From: Coxiella-like endosymbiont
GTDB taxonomy: Bacteria > Pseudomonadota > Gammaproteobacteria > Coxiellales > Coxiellaceae
Reading direction: 5' to 3'
Assembly: GCF_030643785.1 (NCBI RefSeq)
Contig: NZ_CP094378.1
Location: 186,001 to 250,000 of the forward strand
DNA: 64,000 bases
Under the pieces are notes generated by a model, which was given only the letters and a program-made list of their open reading frames with translations, was not told where the DNA came from and did no database searches. Of the stretch, positions 1-12,559 are shown one piece after another (the stretch's first letter is position 1; each line of letters opens with the position of its first letter). A program made the position numbers and the translations under genes.

Positions 1-2515
1 ATTACTTGTTGCTGCAACAGCAGCTAGATTATCTATTCTTTTTAAGAAATTTTCAGAATAGGCAATTGTAGATCCTCTTAATACAATCCCTATTTTATCC
101 ATCAAGAATAATAACCCCTTTAACTGAGGGTTTTGAGCTTGAGCGAGTAACGATCGATATTCCATCCATGAAGCAAAACCTTTTTTCCAATTTTTCCAAA
201 TACTTGGCACAACTCATACATCGCCTCGTGGTTGTCTTCCTCTTCTGGATAAGGATGTGTGCCCCCTGCCCCATGACCATTTGCTAATAACACACTGCGA
301 ATAGTTTGTGACGAATAAAAATTATAACGACGAAAACGAGTTAAACTGCTGATATAAATTTCTCGATCTTCTTAAGAAGCAAAGCATTCCATGTGGGTAA
401 TTTGGGGTAATGGCTCATAGCTTAACAGAAATCGTAACATGAATATTTCTAAACTATCAGCGGGATTTTTTCTTGGTCGGGTAGAAGTACTCTGGACAAA
501 CCGCTATCTAAATTGAAGGGTTTAGCCTAACAAATAAATCTTTAATTTGCAATTGTTTTTTAAATGGTGTCATAGCCGTAATAATTTTTTCCCGTAATGC
601 GGCGGGAAAGAGTTCAACTGAAATACCTCGTGAAATATAGTAAATAAGACTTTTAAAATATATATCGTATTCTCCTGAGAAACGGCTCGCGTTAATGCAT
701 TATTAGCATGTTAACCTATAAAAGGGTCCATCCATTGTCGAGCAATAGCTGCAGCGTTTTATTAATTGCTGAAGCACTTGCTTTATCAATCAATACCATA
801 AACCCAGTCTCCGATTGAGAGATAGCAGCTGTCATTAAGGAAGGAAGTTCTTCCATCATTGGCCCCTGCAGAACTAAGGCTGCATCTAGTGAACTGTGCT
901 GATTTTATTTATGGAATGCTACACACTTCACTTAAAAAACCCTAAACAGGGCTTTTTGGCGATTTTAAGACTCTATCTAAAGCCCTCCTAATGAAGAGAC
1001 TTTAGCCATTAAAGCCCCCACTTAACAGGAGACTCCGCCGGTTGATAGCGAACAACGTAACTAAGTAGATTCTTACCATCTACATCGGCTAATATTTAAC
1101 GCAACATCCACTATGGACGAACTTACTTTGCTTAACAGCGCCAAAAAATGCTTTCGCCGGTTGATTTTCAGCTACTGCTTACAAAAGGAGTTACTTTAAT
1201 ACTGACTTTCTTTATTAATATGTTAACAAGATTTTCGGCGGTTGAAATTTAGTAACCAAATGGAATAATTGACAATTTTCACTAATATTATCTGGCCATG
1301 TGAAGATACGTTCCAGATCACGTTCATATTTACCAATCAAAAATAAAAACCAGCTGACTTACACGCACAGGAATGTTCAATAAGCTCACGAAAGTGCTTA
1401 TTATGTAAAGAATTAAAAAAATCTTCAGAGCTTTTTGAGTAAGTGTCTCAAATTGTTTATTTAACACTTAGTCCAACAGCAAAGACAATCAGATCCGCCC
1501 TCTTAATTTTTGTGATACGCGCTTCTTCAACACCAAAAGAATGTAGAATTGAGAGACTTTTTATAAAGGCAACAAAATCCTGTGTAGATTTTTCAGCAAA
1601 AAATAATATTTTATGCCAGTTTTAGCCTTATTTAAAGATAGGTAGAAACATTGATTTCAATGATTTTTATAAAGACGGCTTATATCTTCTGCCGATAATT
1701 GCGATTTTTGATGATTATCATCAAGCGCTAATATTTCTCTAAGATAACGATCAATGTGCTCTTCGGAATGTACTCTTCGGTAAGTTCAATTGTTTGTACA
1801 TCCGTCAAAAAACTTAGTACTCTTGCGCGGTGGAGTGACTAAGAGCAATAGGCATTTGGGTATTTTTGAAAAGATAAGGCGCAATAAATTGTTGTGCCTT
1901 CTTTCTTTTTAGAGAATCGGAAATGGTGGGATTATTAAACACCCCTGTATGCGAAAAACTTTCAAAAAGAAACTTTCAAAAAGAATATCTAAAGTTAAAC
2001 CGCTTTTGCGAATGGCTGTTGTGATAGCCATCACTCCACTCGTCCGTGCTTCGATACACCAAACCGAATCAGGGTATCCCTTTATTTTTCATAAATAGAA
2101 CGTCATCCCCAAATTCTTGGGCATGAAGCGCAAGTGCTTCTCAAGCTTCCAAAGAGTTGCTATAGAAATTAAAATACAATACTCTTGTCCCAAAAAAATC
2201 ACAAATCACCCCATTTTTTCGGTCACGTTCAGGAATTTTTAAAGGGGCGTTCCACCATCATAAAAATAACGAATAAAAGGATCGTGCCAGGATCATCTTG
2301 GTAATGGCAGAGAAAAAAGCAATGAAATCAAGATTGATTTTTATATATTTTAAACAATTAACTACTCGCCCAACATCTTCTTTAAGATTATCCAAATATG
2401 GATGTTCTTGAGTATAGCGAAATAATTGATTTAAAATTGTATTACTGGGAGTGGCATTATCTGGATTCTTTATGGTCGGAGCGATAAAAATTTTCTCGGA
2501 GAAAAATCGAGACAT
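1..2515 (-). pseudogene. Remains of a large unidentified protein gene
   Basis: The minus strand can be read as one long protein from about 2515 towards position 1, but only by changing frame many times and crossing several stops. The best-preserved pieces are an N-terminal stretch at 2515-2258 beginning MSRFFSEKIFIAPT, a middle part around 1900-2230, a piece near 770-880 reading LIDKASASAINKTL, and pieces at 1-360 containing NGHGAGGTHPYPEEEDNHEA and ENFLKRIDNLAAVAATS. I recognise no family. The combined length suggests a protein of roughly 800 residues, possibly more since it runs off the edge. It could be two adjacent relics. No intact gene lies here; short plus-strand ORFs are out-of-frame shadows. 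Confidence 0.5.
1957..1984. repeat. Perfect 14-bp tandem duplication
   Basis: The unit AACTTTCAAAAAGA occurs twice back to back inside the decayed gene at 1-2515. It adds 14 bases and so shifts the frame. It is one of a dozen such scars in this window. Confidence 0.85.
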
Positions 2516-2737
2516 GATTTTTTATCCTTTATCTTTTTAGAAAAGATAAATTATCTCTAACCTTAACCCATTCTTAAAAAAGTTATGGAATTGATGTTTG
2601 CCTCACGACACGCACGTTAATTTAAACATATTTTAAAAATATATAAAAATATAAAGCTGTAAATTAATTTAATAAAAAACTATTTCTTCCTGCCAATCCA
2701 GAAAAATGTACCATGCTCTATTTATTAGAGTAAATCT

Positions 2738-4135
2738 TTATTCGGGAGAATGATCTTCTGAAGTATTCTCTGGGGATTCTTTCGCACGGCGCCAATCTTT
2801 AATGGTGCTCTGGCGTTTGCGAGCTAGGGTCAGTTGATGAGGAGGGACGTTTTGGGTGATTGTGGAACCGGCTCCAATGGTGGCTTCTTTTCCTACAATT
2901 AGGGGTGCAACAAGAGAGGTATTTGAGCCGATGAAAGCACCATCTTCAATTTTAGTTTCCCATTTATTAACTCCATCGTAATTACAAGTGATTGTACCGG
3001 CACCAATATTGACATTTTTTCCGATGGAGGCATCGCCGAGATAGGTTAAATGGTTAGCTTTGCTATTGGGTCCCAAAATTGTTTTTTTAATTTCTACAAA
3101 ATTTCCTACTTTAGCCCCTTTTTCCAAAACGCTGTCAGATCGAATGCGAGCAAATGGGCCGACGCTGCAATGGGCTGCAATTCTGGCACCTTCGATGATA
3201 CTATTTGCGTAAATTTCCGTATCATTACCAATGATAACGTTCTTTAAAATGACGTTGGGGCCGATTCTCACATTGGCTCCCAATTGAATTTCTCCTTCCA
3301 AAACTACATTAACGTCAATAAAAACATCGTGACTAACCTGAATCTTTTCACCTCGAATATCTATTCGGTCCGGATCAGCAATCGTCACCCCACTCAAGGC
3401 TAATTTCTTGACTATTAAGTGCTGATAATAACGCTCCAAATAAATTAATTCCCAACGATCATTAACACCTTGTGCTTCTTCACAAAAAGAGGGCTTAACA
3501 CTTTTCACGGGACATCCTGCAGCGACTGCTAAAGCCACCGTATCGGTGAGATAGTATTCTTGTTGGCAATTGTTGTTAGTTAGGCGAGCCAACCAGTTTT
3601 TTAAATTCTTCGCCGAAGCAGTCAGAATACCGGTATTAATTTCACATATTTTTCGTTGTTGGTCATTCGAATCTCTATACTCGACAATGCTAATGATATT
3701 GCCGCATTCATCACGAATAATTCGTCCAAACCTACGAGGATCCGGTAATTCAGAAACAACTAATCCTAGTCCGTTAGGGGGTGTATTTTGTAATAAACCC
3801 GTGAGAGTTTCAGAAGAAATAAGTGGAACGTCTCCATACAGAACAAGAATTTGATCGTCATCATGACAAAAGGGGATGGCTTGCAGCAGAGCATGACCTG
3901 TGCCCAATTGTTTTTCTTGTTCGACCCAATTAACTGGTAAATAACCCAATTTTTCTCGGACCTGCTTTCCTCCATTGCCATAGACCACATGAATTGTATC
4001 AGCATTTAAAGTTTGCGCCGTCTTTACTACCCGTTCTAAAAGGGGGACACCACCCAAGGAATGTAAGACCTTTGGAATATTAGAAGTCATTCGCTTTCCT
4101 TTGCCGGCTGCTAAAATTACAACGCTTAACCCCAT
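2738..4135 (-). CDS. glmU: Bifunctional GlmU: GlcN-1-P acetyltransferase / GlcNAc-1-P uridyltransferase
   Basis: Makes UDP-GlcNAc in the cytosol, the precursor for peptidoglycan and lipid A. At 465 residues it is close to the usual length of about 455. The N-terminal pyrophosphorylase domain begins with the nucleotide-binding motif LAAGKGKRM (residues 8-16) and includes [14 protein letters not shown] and LYGDVPL. The C-terminal half is a left-handed beta-helix of hexapeptide repeats ([50 protein letters not shown]) that carries the acetyltransferase site. The gene is intact from an ATG at 4135 and lies 24 bp downstream of atpC on the same strand, the usual gammaproteobacterial order. The tail ([13 protein letters not shown]) is acidic and not conserved. 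Confidence 0.96.
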   Translation of the reverse strand: MGLSVVILAAGKGKRMTSNIPKVLHSLGGVPLLERVVKTAQTLNADTIHVVYGNGGKQVREKLGYLPVNWVEQEKQLGTGHALLQAIPFCHDDDQILVLYGDVPLISSETLTGLLQNTPPNGLGLVVSELPDPRRFGRIIRDECGNIISIVEYRDSNDQQRKICEINTGILTASAKNLKNWLARLTNNNCQQEYYLTDTVALAVAAGCPVKSVKPSFCEEAQGVNDRWELIYLERYYQHLIVKKLALSGVTIADPDRIDIRGEKIQVSHDVFIDVNVVLEGEIQLGANVRIGPNVILKNVIIGNDTEIYANSIIEGARIAAHCSVGPFARIRSDSVLEKGAKVGNFVEIKKTILGPNSKANHLTYLGDASIGKNVNIGAGTITCNYDGVNKWETKIEDGAFIGSNTSLVAPLIVGKEATIGAGSTITQNVPPHQLTLARKRQSTIKDWRRAKESPENTSEDHSPE

Positions 4136-4159
4136 TCAAAATCTCTCATTATAAATCCT

Positions 4160-4585
4160 CTAACCTTTTGCGCGTTTACGAATCATCTGGATGGCACGCA
4201 ACTGAGCGGTAGCTTCTGCAAGCTCCGTCATTGCGCGTGAATATTCAATTCCTGCCTTTTGTTCACTTAATCGGCGCTCTGCTTCTTCTTTAGCGGCGAT
4301 CACAGCAGCTTCATCCAAATCAGCAGAGCGTAAAGCCGTATCTGCCAAAACTGTAACGATCTCTGGCTGGACTTCTAGCATTCCACCCGACATATAAAAT
4401 ACTTCTTCTTTGCCGTTTTCTAAAACGGCACTGATTTGCCCTGGCTTCAAAGAAGTTAAGAGCTGACGATGCCCTGGGTAGATACCGAGCTCACCCATAC
4501 TTCCCGTGACAATAATTTTCTCAACTTTGCCGCTAAATATACCAGCCTCAGCTGAAACGATTTCTAATTGCATTGTTTTAGTCAT
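4160..4585 (-). CDS. atpC: ATP synthase F1 epsilon subunit
   Basis: Epsilon subunit of the F1 sector, part of the central stalk and an inhibitor of ATP hydrolysis. The N-terminal beta-sandwich starts [18 protein letters not shown] and contains [14 protein letters not shown] and [20 protein letters not shown], which are family hallmarks. The C-terminal part is the expected pair of alpha helices rich in Ala and Glu. I start at the ATG at 4585 (MTKTMQLE), giving 141 residues; an upstream TTG at 4597 would add four residues without better support. Last gene of the atp operon, followed by glmU. Confidence 0.95.
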   Translation of the reverse strand: MTKTMQLEIVSAEAGIFSGKVEKIIVTGSMGELGIYPGHRQLLTSLKPGQISAVLENGKEEVFYMSGGMLEVQPEIVTVLADTALRSADLDEAAVIAAKEEAERRLSEQKAGIEYSRAMTELAEATAQLRAIQMIRKRAKG

Positions 4586-4690
4586 AGTTTTCAACAATCA
4601 ATATTTCATGACTTTTCTTCATGAACACCTGATCTCAGGAATTTTTCTTCCTACGGAAGGTGGTTTCTCAAAAATCCCCTTTGAAAATAA

Positions 4691-6097
<1,407 letters not shown>

Positions 6098-6970
6098 TTA
6101 TTCTACTGCTGCAGCAGCACCTGCGACAATCTCCGCAATTTCCTCGGTTATCCCAGACTGGCGCGCTTTATTATAAATGAGCTGCAACTCATCAATTAAT
6201 TGCCCAGCATTTTCTGTCGCATTTTTCATAGCTACCCTACGCGCACTTTGTTCACAAGCGATGTTCTCAATGACAGCTTGGTATACCTGCGATTCAATAT
6301 ACCGAACTAACAACATTTCTAATAACTCTTTAGAGGCATCAGGCTCATAAATATAATCCCAAAAACCTTCTTTAACTTCTTTTTTATCAGCTACCAAAGG
6401 GAGTAATTGGCAAATAACCGGTTTTTGAATTATGGTATTTACAAATTCATTGGTAGCAATATAAATGGCATCAATTTTCTTTTCGTTAAAGCGATCCAGA
6501 ATCACTTTCACCAAGCCGATAATATTTTGCACTTCGGGTTCATCTCCTAAATGATTTGCCACAGCTATAACATTGCCTCCATAACACCTGAAAAAGGCTT
6601 CACCTTTTCGACCAATAACACATAAATCAATTCCAATATTTTCTTCATTCCATTGTTTCATTTCTGTCACAGCAGCGCGAAATAAATTAATATTTAACCC
6701 ACCACACAAGCCTCGATCCGTACTCACTATGATATAACCTACGCGATCCGTTACTTCGCGCTGTTCCAAATAAGGATGAGCGTATTCAGCATGGCTTGCA
6801 GCTACATGGCTGATGACTTTTCGAATTTTATCAGCATATGGTCGAGACATCGCCATGCGATCCTGAGCTTTTCGCATTTTACTTGCTGCCACAAGCTCCA
6901 TTGCCCGCGTAATTTTTTGCGTATTTTTAATGCTGGTAATTTTTGTTCGTATTTCTCGTGCTTTAGACAT
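6098..6970 (-). CDS. atpG: ATP synthase F1 gamma subunit
   Basis: Rotating central-stalk subunit, 290 residues, within the family norm. The N-terminal helix reads [32 protein letters not shown], near-invariant in gamma subunits (quoted here in part: [18 protein letters not shown]). The Rossmann-like middle contains [11 protein letters not shown], and the C-terminal helix [14 protein letters not shown] closes the coiled coil that turns inside the alpha3beta3 ring. ATG start at 6970. The 42-bp gap to atpA suits cotranscription. Confidence 0.96.
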   Translation of the reverse strand: MSKAREIRTKITSIKNTQKITRAMELVAASKMRKAQDRMAMSRPYADKIRKVISHVAASHAEYAHPYLEQREVTDRVGYIIVSTDRGLCGGLNINLFRAAVTEMKQWNEENIGIDLCVIGRKGEAFFRCYGGNVIAVANHLGDEPEVQNIIGLVKVILDRFNEKKIDAIYIATNEFVNTIIQKPVICQLLPLVADKKEVKEGFWDYIYEPDASKELLEMLLVRYIESQVYQAVIENIACEQSARRVAMKNATENAGQLIDELQLIYNKARQSGITEEIAEIVAGAAAAVE

Positions 6971-7012
6971 AATCTTAAGACATAAATCTTATAATTAAAT
7001 CAATATCCAGAA

Positions 7013-8560
7013 TTAATAATCCTGTGTTTTCTTAAATTCCTCTATAATGGATTTAATTTTTTCAATCATCCGCTCGGAATAATCCGGATTCTTATTAATC
7101 TCGTCTAATAAATCTTGATGCTGATCGTGAAGGAAACTTATTAAGGATTTTTCGAAATCTACTACTTTTTTCAACTCTACATCTTCCAAATAATTATTAT
7201 TCACGACGTACCACAAAATGGCCATTTCTGCGACGCTTAAGGGCTGGTATTGAGGTTGTTTCAGCACTTCCATTACTCGCTGTCCATGGTCTAATTGTTT
7301 GCGAGTAGTTTCATCCAAATCGGATGCAAATTGAGCAAAAGCTTCCAACTCACGGTATTGCGCCAAAGCAATTCGCAAATCGCCAATTAATTTTTTAATA
7401 ATTTTAGTTTGCGCTGCCCCACCCACTCGCGAAACAGATAAACCAGCATTAATAGCAGGACGAATACCGGCATTAAATAAATTAACATCCAAATAAATTT
7501 GTCCGTCCGTAATTGATATCACATTGGTCGGAATGAATGCCGAGACATCACCCGCTTGAGTTTCAATAATGGGTAATGCCGTAAGCGAACCGGTTTTACC
7601 TTTTACTTTGCCCTCGATAAATTGTTCTACATAGTGTTCATTAACATGGGCTGCTCTTTCCAATAATCGGGAATGTAAATAAAAGACATCACCCGGGTAG
7701 GCTTCACGTCCCGGTGGGCGACGTAATAAAAGGGATATTTGACGGTACGCCCAGGCCTGTTTAGTTAAATCATCATAAATAATTAATGCGTCTTGCCCAC
7801 GATCTCTAAAATATTCTCCAATTGAGCATCCCGCATAGGGAGCTAAATACTGTAAAGCAGCTGCTTCTGAAGCACCTGCATTCACAACAATGGTGTGCCC
7901 CATCGCTCCGTGTTCTTCTAATTTGCGCACCACAGCTGCAACGGAGGACTGTTTTTGTCCAATGGCAACGTAAATACATTTTACATCGGTATTCTTTTGA
8001 TTAATGATCGTATCAATAGCAATAGCAGTTTTTCCTGTTTGACGATCGCCGATAATCAATTCCCGTTGACCACGACCAATCGGAACCATTGCATCGATTG
8101 ATTTAATTCCAGTTTGCAAAGGTGTATCTACAGATTTTCGAGTAATTACGCCGGGTGCAACTTTTTCAATAGGGGAGGTGAGTGTAGTTTCAATAGGACC
8201 CTTGCCGTCGATAGGCTCGCCCAAAGCATTCACTACTCGTCCTAACAAAGCTTCGCCCACTGGAACTTCCAAAATTTGTCCAGTACAGCTGGCCGTCATT
8301 CCTTCTTCTAAATGTTCATACGGGCCCATTACGACGACCCCGACTGAATCACGCTCGAGATTAAACGCTAAACCAAAGGTATTTTCTGGAAATTCGATCA
8401 TTTCCCCGAACATAACATCGTGCAGCCCATAAACTCGAACAATACCATCTTTGAGATTAACGATAGTGCCTTCCGTACGCTCTTCAGCTTTAATACCAAA
8501 CTTTTCAATGCGCGATTTAATAATGTCGCTAATTTCGGCTGCTCGTAATTGCCTCGTCAT
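7013..8560 (-). CDS. atpA: ATP synthase F1 alpha subunit
   Basis: Non-catalytic nucleotide-binding subunit of F1, 515 residues, the usual size. The P-loop is GDRQTGKT (about residues 169-176), followed by [22 protein letters not shown]. The alpha-subunit signature [19 protein letters not shown] is present and the N-terminal sequence runs [11 protein letters not shown]-like (here [15 protein letters not shown]). The gene begins 6 bp after atpH and is intact. Confidence 0.97.
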   Translation of the reverse strand: MTRQLRAAEISDIIKSRIEKFGIKAEERTEGTIVNLKDGIVRVYGLHDVMFGEMIEFPENTFGLAFNLERDSVGVVVMGPYEHLEEGMTASCTGQILEVPVGEALLGRVVNALGEPIDGKGPIETTLTSPIEKVAPGVITRKSVDTPLQTGIKSIDAMVPIGRGQRELIIGDRQTGKTAIAIDTIINQKNTDVKCIYVAIGQKQSSVAAVVRKLEEHGAMGHTIVVNAGASEAAALQYLAPYAGCSIGEYFRDRGQDALIIYDDLTKQAWAYRQISLLLRRPPGREAYPGDVFYLHSRLLERAAHVNEHYVEQFIEGKVKGKTGSLTALPIIETQAGDVSAFIPTNVISITDGQIYLDVNLFNAGIRPAINAGLSVSRVGGAAQTKIIKKLIGDLRIALAQYRELEAFAQFASDLDETTRKQLDHGQRVMEVLKQPQYQPLSVAEMAILWYVVNNNYLEDVELKKVVDFEKSLISFLHDQHQDLLDEINKNPDYSERMIEKIKSIIEEFKKTQDY

Positions 8561-8566
8561 AAAACG

Positions 8567-9124
8567 TTACCCCTTTAAATTTTCCGCCAATCGGATTAGC
8601 TTTCCTCTAATAGAACCATCCATGACCCAATTATCGGCGCGAATAATGGCGCCTCCTATCAAAGATTCATCGATTGTGACTTTTAATTTCACTTCGGCAT
8701 GAAATCGTTTTTCCAGCTTCTTTTTAAATTGCTTCCGCTGGTGATTGCTTAAAGAAAAAGCAGATATAATCTCAGCCTTTGTTACACCTTGATAGTCATT
8801 TAAAAGCTTGTAGTAGAGCAAAGCGATATCGGGTAAAGCAATTAATCTTTTTTCATCCATCATTAATTGAAGAAAATTTTCCAATCTTTCTTTTGGGATA
8901 TCAGTAATTTCTGGATCAATTTCAGAAAGTATCTCAAGCAACAAATCTTTTGCTTCTTCATGCGAAATATTGGGATTATTAATTATTGGAATTATTGATT
9001 TATTTTTAATAATTTTTGCAAGTGCATTTAATGCTGTCCACCAAGAGGCTAATTGATCTGTCTCTTTAGCTTCCGTAAAGAGTGCTTTGGCGTACGGTCT
9101 TGCAAGTGTTAAATGTAAGGCCAT
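8567..9124 (-). CDS. atpH: ATP synthase F1 delta subunit
   Basis: Peripheral-stalk subunit that ties the alpha subunit to the b dimer, 185 residues. The start ALHLTLARPYAKALFTEAKE matches the family opening, here starting from MALHLTLARPYAKALF. The C-terminal part, VKLKVTIDESLIGGAIIRAD then GSIRGKLIRLAENL, is the conserved OSCP/delta signature. It overlaps nothing and starts 2 bp after the atpF stop. Confidence 0.95.
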   Translation of the reverse strand: MALHLTLARPYAKALFTEAKETDQLASWWTALNALAKIIKNKSIIPIINNPNISHEEAKDLLLEILSEIDPEITDIPKERLENFLQLMMDEKRLIALPDIALLYYKLLNDYQGVTKAEIISAFSLSNHQRKQFKKKLEKRFHAEVKLKVTIDESLIGGAIIRADNWVMDGSIRGKLIRLAENLKG

Positions 9125-9126
9125 CC

Positions 9127-9597
9127 TTAAATCTCACTAACCAATTCATCAACTAAATAATCATTGCTGGCTTTATCCACTTCACGTTGCAAAATTTTTT
9201 GCGCGCCTGCCACAGCGATGTCAGATACCTGCTTAAGCAATTCCGTTTTTGCTGCACTGTATTCCTGTTTAATATCATCTTTTGCTAACTGCAAAAGTTG
9301 TGCCCCTTCTTCGCGCGCTTTATTTTTAGCAGCTTCAATTATGTGATTCGCGCGTTGGTTTGCTTGTTCAATTATTTGAACCGCTTGTGCTTTCGCCTCT
9401 ACTAATGCTTCTTTCGCTTTAATTTCTGCTAGTTCAAGTTCCTTATGGCCATTTTCCGCAGCAGCTAATCCATCCGCGATATTTTTACGACGAGTTTCCA
9501 GCACGTTTATCATCGACGGCCATATAAACTTCATCGTTAGTCCAATAAAGACTATGAAAACTAGCGTTTGCACAATCAACGACGCATTAATATCCAC
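9127..9597 (-). CDS. atpF: ATP synthase Fo b subunit
   Basis: Peripheral-stalk b subunit: one N-terminal membrane helix (LIVQTLVFIVFIGLTMKFIW, about residues 6-25), then a long charged coiled coil rich in Ala, Glu, Lys and Gln, ending in the delta-binding tail KASNDYLVDELVSEI. I choose the GTG at 9597, giving VDINASLIVQ, because b subunits normally open with MDINATL-like sequence and an AGAGG ribosome site lies 8 bases upstream. An in-frame ATG at 9618 would add seven unconserved residues. The protein is 156 residues. Confidence 0.94.
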   Translation of the reverse strand: MDINASLIVQTLVFIVFIGLTMKFIWPSMINVLETRRKNIADGLAAAENGHKELELAEIKAKEALVEAKAQAVQIIEQANQRANHIIEAAKNKAREEGAQLLQLAKDDIKQEYSAAKTELLKQVSDIAVAGAQKILQREVDKASNDYLVDELVSEI

Positions 9598-9680
9598 TCT
9601 AATTACCTCTTTTCTCATTACCTCTTTTCACTGCGCACTTCTACTCGTCGACGCACACGAACAACGAACCAAGCTTAGTT

Positions 9681-9985
9681 TTATTGACCAGCGGCGGCTC
9701 TGCCTACAGCTTTTACTACGGCATTCAAAAATGGATTGCGAGCAAAAATCAAAATTAAACCCATCACTAGTGAGATGGCCGCAAATGCATCCACTAATCC
9801 TGCCATTAAAAACATACGAATCATCAACATGGTGGACAATTCAGGCTGCCGAGCCACACCTTCCAAAAACTTCCCCCGAGTATCCCAAAGCCAATCGCTG
9901 TTCCCATAGCTGCAAGCCCAATAAATAAGCCTGCCGCAATTGCTGAAAGCCCTTGCACACTTGCAATTAACTGAGCAATATTCAT
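9681..9985 (-). CDS. atpE: ATP synthase Fo c subunit, frame interrupted by one missing base
   Basis: Proteolipid of the rotor ring. The first part ([20 protein letters not shown], then [16 protein letters not shown]) and the second part ([19 protein letters not shown], then [20 protein letters not shown]) are two halves of a normal two-helix hairpin in different frames. They include the loop ARQPE and the ion-binding region AGLVDAF. The junction is the C5 run at 9873-9877 (G5 in the gene); a sixth G restores [16 protein letters not shown] and a 101-residue protein. The subunit cannot be dispensable beside eight intact atp genes, so a sequence error or slippage is more likely than loss. The start ATG at 9985 has an AGGAGA-type site upstream. 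Confidence 0.9.
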
Positions 9986-10004
9986 CAACTTCTCCTCTTT
10001 AATA

Positions 10005-10799
<795 letters not shown>

Positions 10800-11201
10800 T
10801 TACACCCTATCTAATTTAATAACTAATGGTGCGAGCCAAAATCCAAATTGGGCTCCCACAAATCCCATAATAAACGGCACAATAGAAACTGGGATATATA
10901 AGATAATTACAATCACCAGCCCAGCGCTCAGTGCCAATTTGATCACTTCTCCTAAATAGAAGTTGACCATACTTTGTTTGACCACTCGAGGGCTTGTGGT
11001 AGCAAATAAACGGCGAGCAAAATAGAGGCTCGGTAACAAACAGGCCATGCCTCCTAGAAGCACAGAAAGATTCTCTATCGCCCCCTTTATCCACCATCCC
11101 AAGGCAATGACAACTACGATCATTGCTTGCAGTCCGACTATCCGGTAAGCAATCACGCGAGCTGATTGTGTTACTTTATTTGAAGGAGACTTTTGACACA
11201 T
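10800..11201 (-). CDS. atpI: ATP synthase accessory protein I
   Basis: Small hydrophobic protein of about 133 residues with four predicted membrane segments (IVGLQAMIVVVIALGWWI, LSVLLGGMACLLPSLYFA, LALSAGLVIVIILYIPV, IVPFIMGFVGAQFGFWLAPL). AtpI assists assembly of the c ring or ion supply to Fo. I prefer the ATG at 11201 (MCQKSPSNKV) because AGGGGG sits 7 bases upstream; the GTG at 11207 lies within that site. First gene of the atp operon. Confidence 0.9.
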   Translation of the reverse strand: MCQKSPSNKVTQSARVIAYRIVGLQAMIVVVIALGWWIKGAIENLSVLLGGMACLLPSLYFARRLFATTSPRVVKQSMVNFYLGEVIKLALSAGLVIVIILYIPVSIVPFIMGFVGAQFGFWLAPLVIKLDRV

Positions 11202-11240
11202 TAACACCCCCTGCCACCGAAAAACGGTTAGAATTTCGCG

Positions 11241-11269
11241 AGTATATAGATTTTTGGCAGGGGTGGCAA
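11241..11269 (-). promoter_or_regulatory. Predicted sigma70-type promoter of the atp operon
   Basis: On the minus strand, TTGCCA (11269-11264) and TATACT (11246-11241) are separated by exactly 17 bases. This is a near-consensus pair whose start point would fall about 30 bases upstream of the atpI ATG. A 9-bp inverted repeat, CCCCTGCCA / TGGCAGGGG (11255-11263 and 11208-11216), overlaps the spacer and the atpI ribosome site. Since one arm lies upstream of the expected start point, it would not form an RNA hairpin; it might be an operator or chance. Confidence 0.6.
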
Positions 11270-11320
11270 CAAGGTTAACACTCCGAATCTCCTGTTAGGA
11301 ATGGGATTCCCCAGCGGACA

Positions 11321-11548
11321 TTAATTGCAGTTGGTTGATACATCGGAATCTCTGGCGGCATCCTTCTTTCGTGTCTTCGAATATATCGAATATATTGTAT
11401 AAAGTGTCAATAAGATAATAAAAAGAACTAAAAATATGAAGAAGATAATCTTAGCGATGCCCGAAGACACACGCGTAATACCAGTAAAGCCAAAAAGCGC
11501 TGTGATAAAGCGCAATAACAAGAAATATTAGTACTCAAATCAGCATAA
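11321..11548 (-). pseudogene. Broken DUF1328 small membrane protein, copy 1
   Basis: The reading ITALFGFTGITRVSSGIAKI then IFFIFLVLFIILLTLY matches the DUF1328 (YtjA-like) family, whose members are about 55 residues with two membrane helices. The N-terminal part (MLI, stop, VLIFLVIAL) is in another frame and contains a TGA where the family has tryptophan, so the gene has a stop and a frameshift. The tail after the second helix is also unlike the family. A second broken copy follows at 11650-11830. Confidence 0.6.
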
Positions 11549-11649
11549 TTAATTTCCTTATATTTTACTAGACAGCCTTACTCCTTAAGAAGAAGAGCTG
11601 CTAATGAGAGTTGTTTTAGGGATGACATAAGGAAGAGGGGGGATCTTCT

Positions 11650-11830
11650 ACCTCGAACAAGGGTCACACGATAAGCGAAATTACAAACAGTAATATAAAC
11701 AGTAATAAGAATTAAAAAAAGAGAACTTTCACAATCCCAGCTGAAGCTGCAGATATACCCATAAATCCAAATATGGCGGCAATCAGAGCAATCACAAAAA
11801 ATATAATAATGCATACACGCTCCTAATTGT
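11650..11830 (-). pseudogene. Broken DUF1328 small membrane protein, copy 2
   Basis: One minus-strand frame reads IFFVIALIAAIFGFMGISAA then SAGIVKVLFF and stops; the next frame continues LLLFILLFVISLIV. Joined, this is a DUF1328 protein with the typical FGF-G-I-A-A-AGI-K-LFF pattern. The frame break falls in a run of seven A (T on +) near 11717. The overlapping 120-residue ORF at 11578-11940 is in a different frame and is not the gene. Confidence 0.6.
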
Positions 11831-11949
11831 TGAGCGTTCTTTAAATGATAGGCTGGTTTCAAGATTAAGTCAAAATATACGGAAGTTGGGAAAATAAATT
11901 CAATGGTTAAAAAAAATAAGTCTCTTTTGAGGACATTCACAAAAAATAA

Positions 11950-12555
11950 AATAAACCCTCACTCATTCCCCAACCTCTTGGCTATTGAAAAGAACTGTAA
12001 AGAAGCCAATAAACCAAGGGCCCAATAAAGTCTGTGGCTTTCCCCGAAAATACATAAAAGCCAAACATCTTGGTTATTATGAGAGGCGGTGTTAGCTTAA
12101 TTATTAATGATCGACTAGCGGGGCCTCTGGACAGGACGACCCACCGTTAAGCTAAACACCATTCCAAAAACCCAAAAAGGAAATTAAGATCGTAGATTTT
12201 GGCCTCAAAAATCATCTAACCATGCAAAAGCTATAGCACCTAAACCGGCCACGATATTTAAAGCGATCCCAAACTGAACCAAGCACTTATGTAAAACTTA
12301 TAATAAAACTCATACCAAATGTTTCTGCCGCATAAATTCGTCCGAAAACAAAGATGCTATTCAAGCCATCGATATATATCATGCGCACGATTAAAAATTT
12401 AAAGACTTCTTTGTACTTGGGCAATCGGCGAAGCGTTTACACAATTGTTTCAAACCCAACCCGTACTGCTTTCTTATAAGGCATTCGAGGTAGAAAAATA
12501 AAGGTTTGTAATAATTTACTTAAACCTGTAGCACAGCCAAAAATTTGCATACTTT
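11950..12555 (-). pseudogene. Relic of a UMF1-type MFS transporter (C-terminal half)
   Basis: Fragments in several frames read FLPRMPYKKAVRVGFETIVK, then FLIVRMIYIDGLNSIFVFGR IYAAETFGMSF, then NIVAGLGAIAFAWLDD and PTILISFLGF. The pattern ARMIYIDGLNT-FGGIYA is typical of the UMF1/Atg22-like branch of the major facilitator superfamily. The N-terminal membrane helices are missing and there are many stops, so this is a dead gene. Substrate unknown. Confidence 0.6.
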
Positions 12556-12559
12556 TCAA

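Noticed and set aside
3050-3854. Plus-strand ORFs inside glmU (and similar ORFs inside atp genes, gyrB, dnaA, pyrB)
   Set aside because: They are antisense shadows of conserved genes with no family features or ribosome sites.
11208-11263. RNA hairpin hiding the atpI ribosome site
   Set aside because: The predicted transcription start lies inside the loop, so the upstream arm would not be transcribed from this promoter.
11578-11940. 120-residue ORF as a real gene
   Set aside because: The DUF1328 sequence is read in other frames; this ORF is an accidental overlay.
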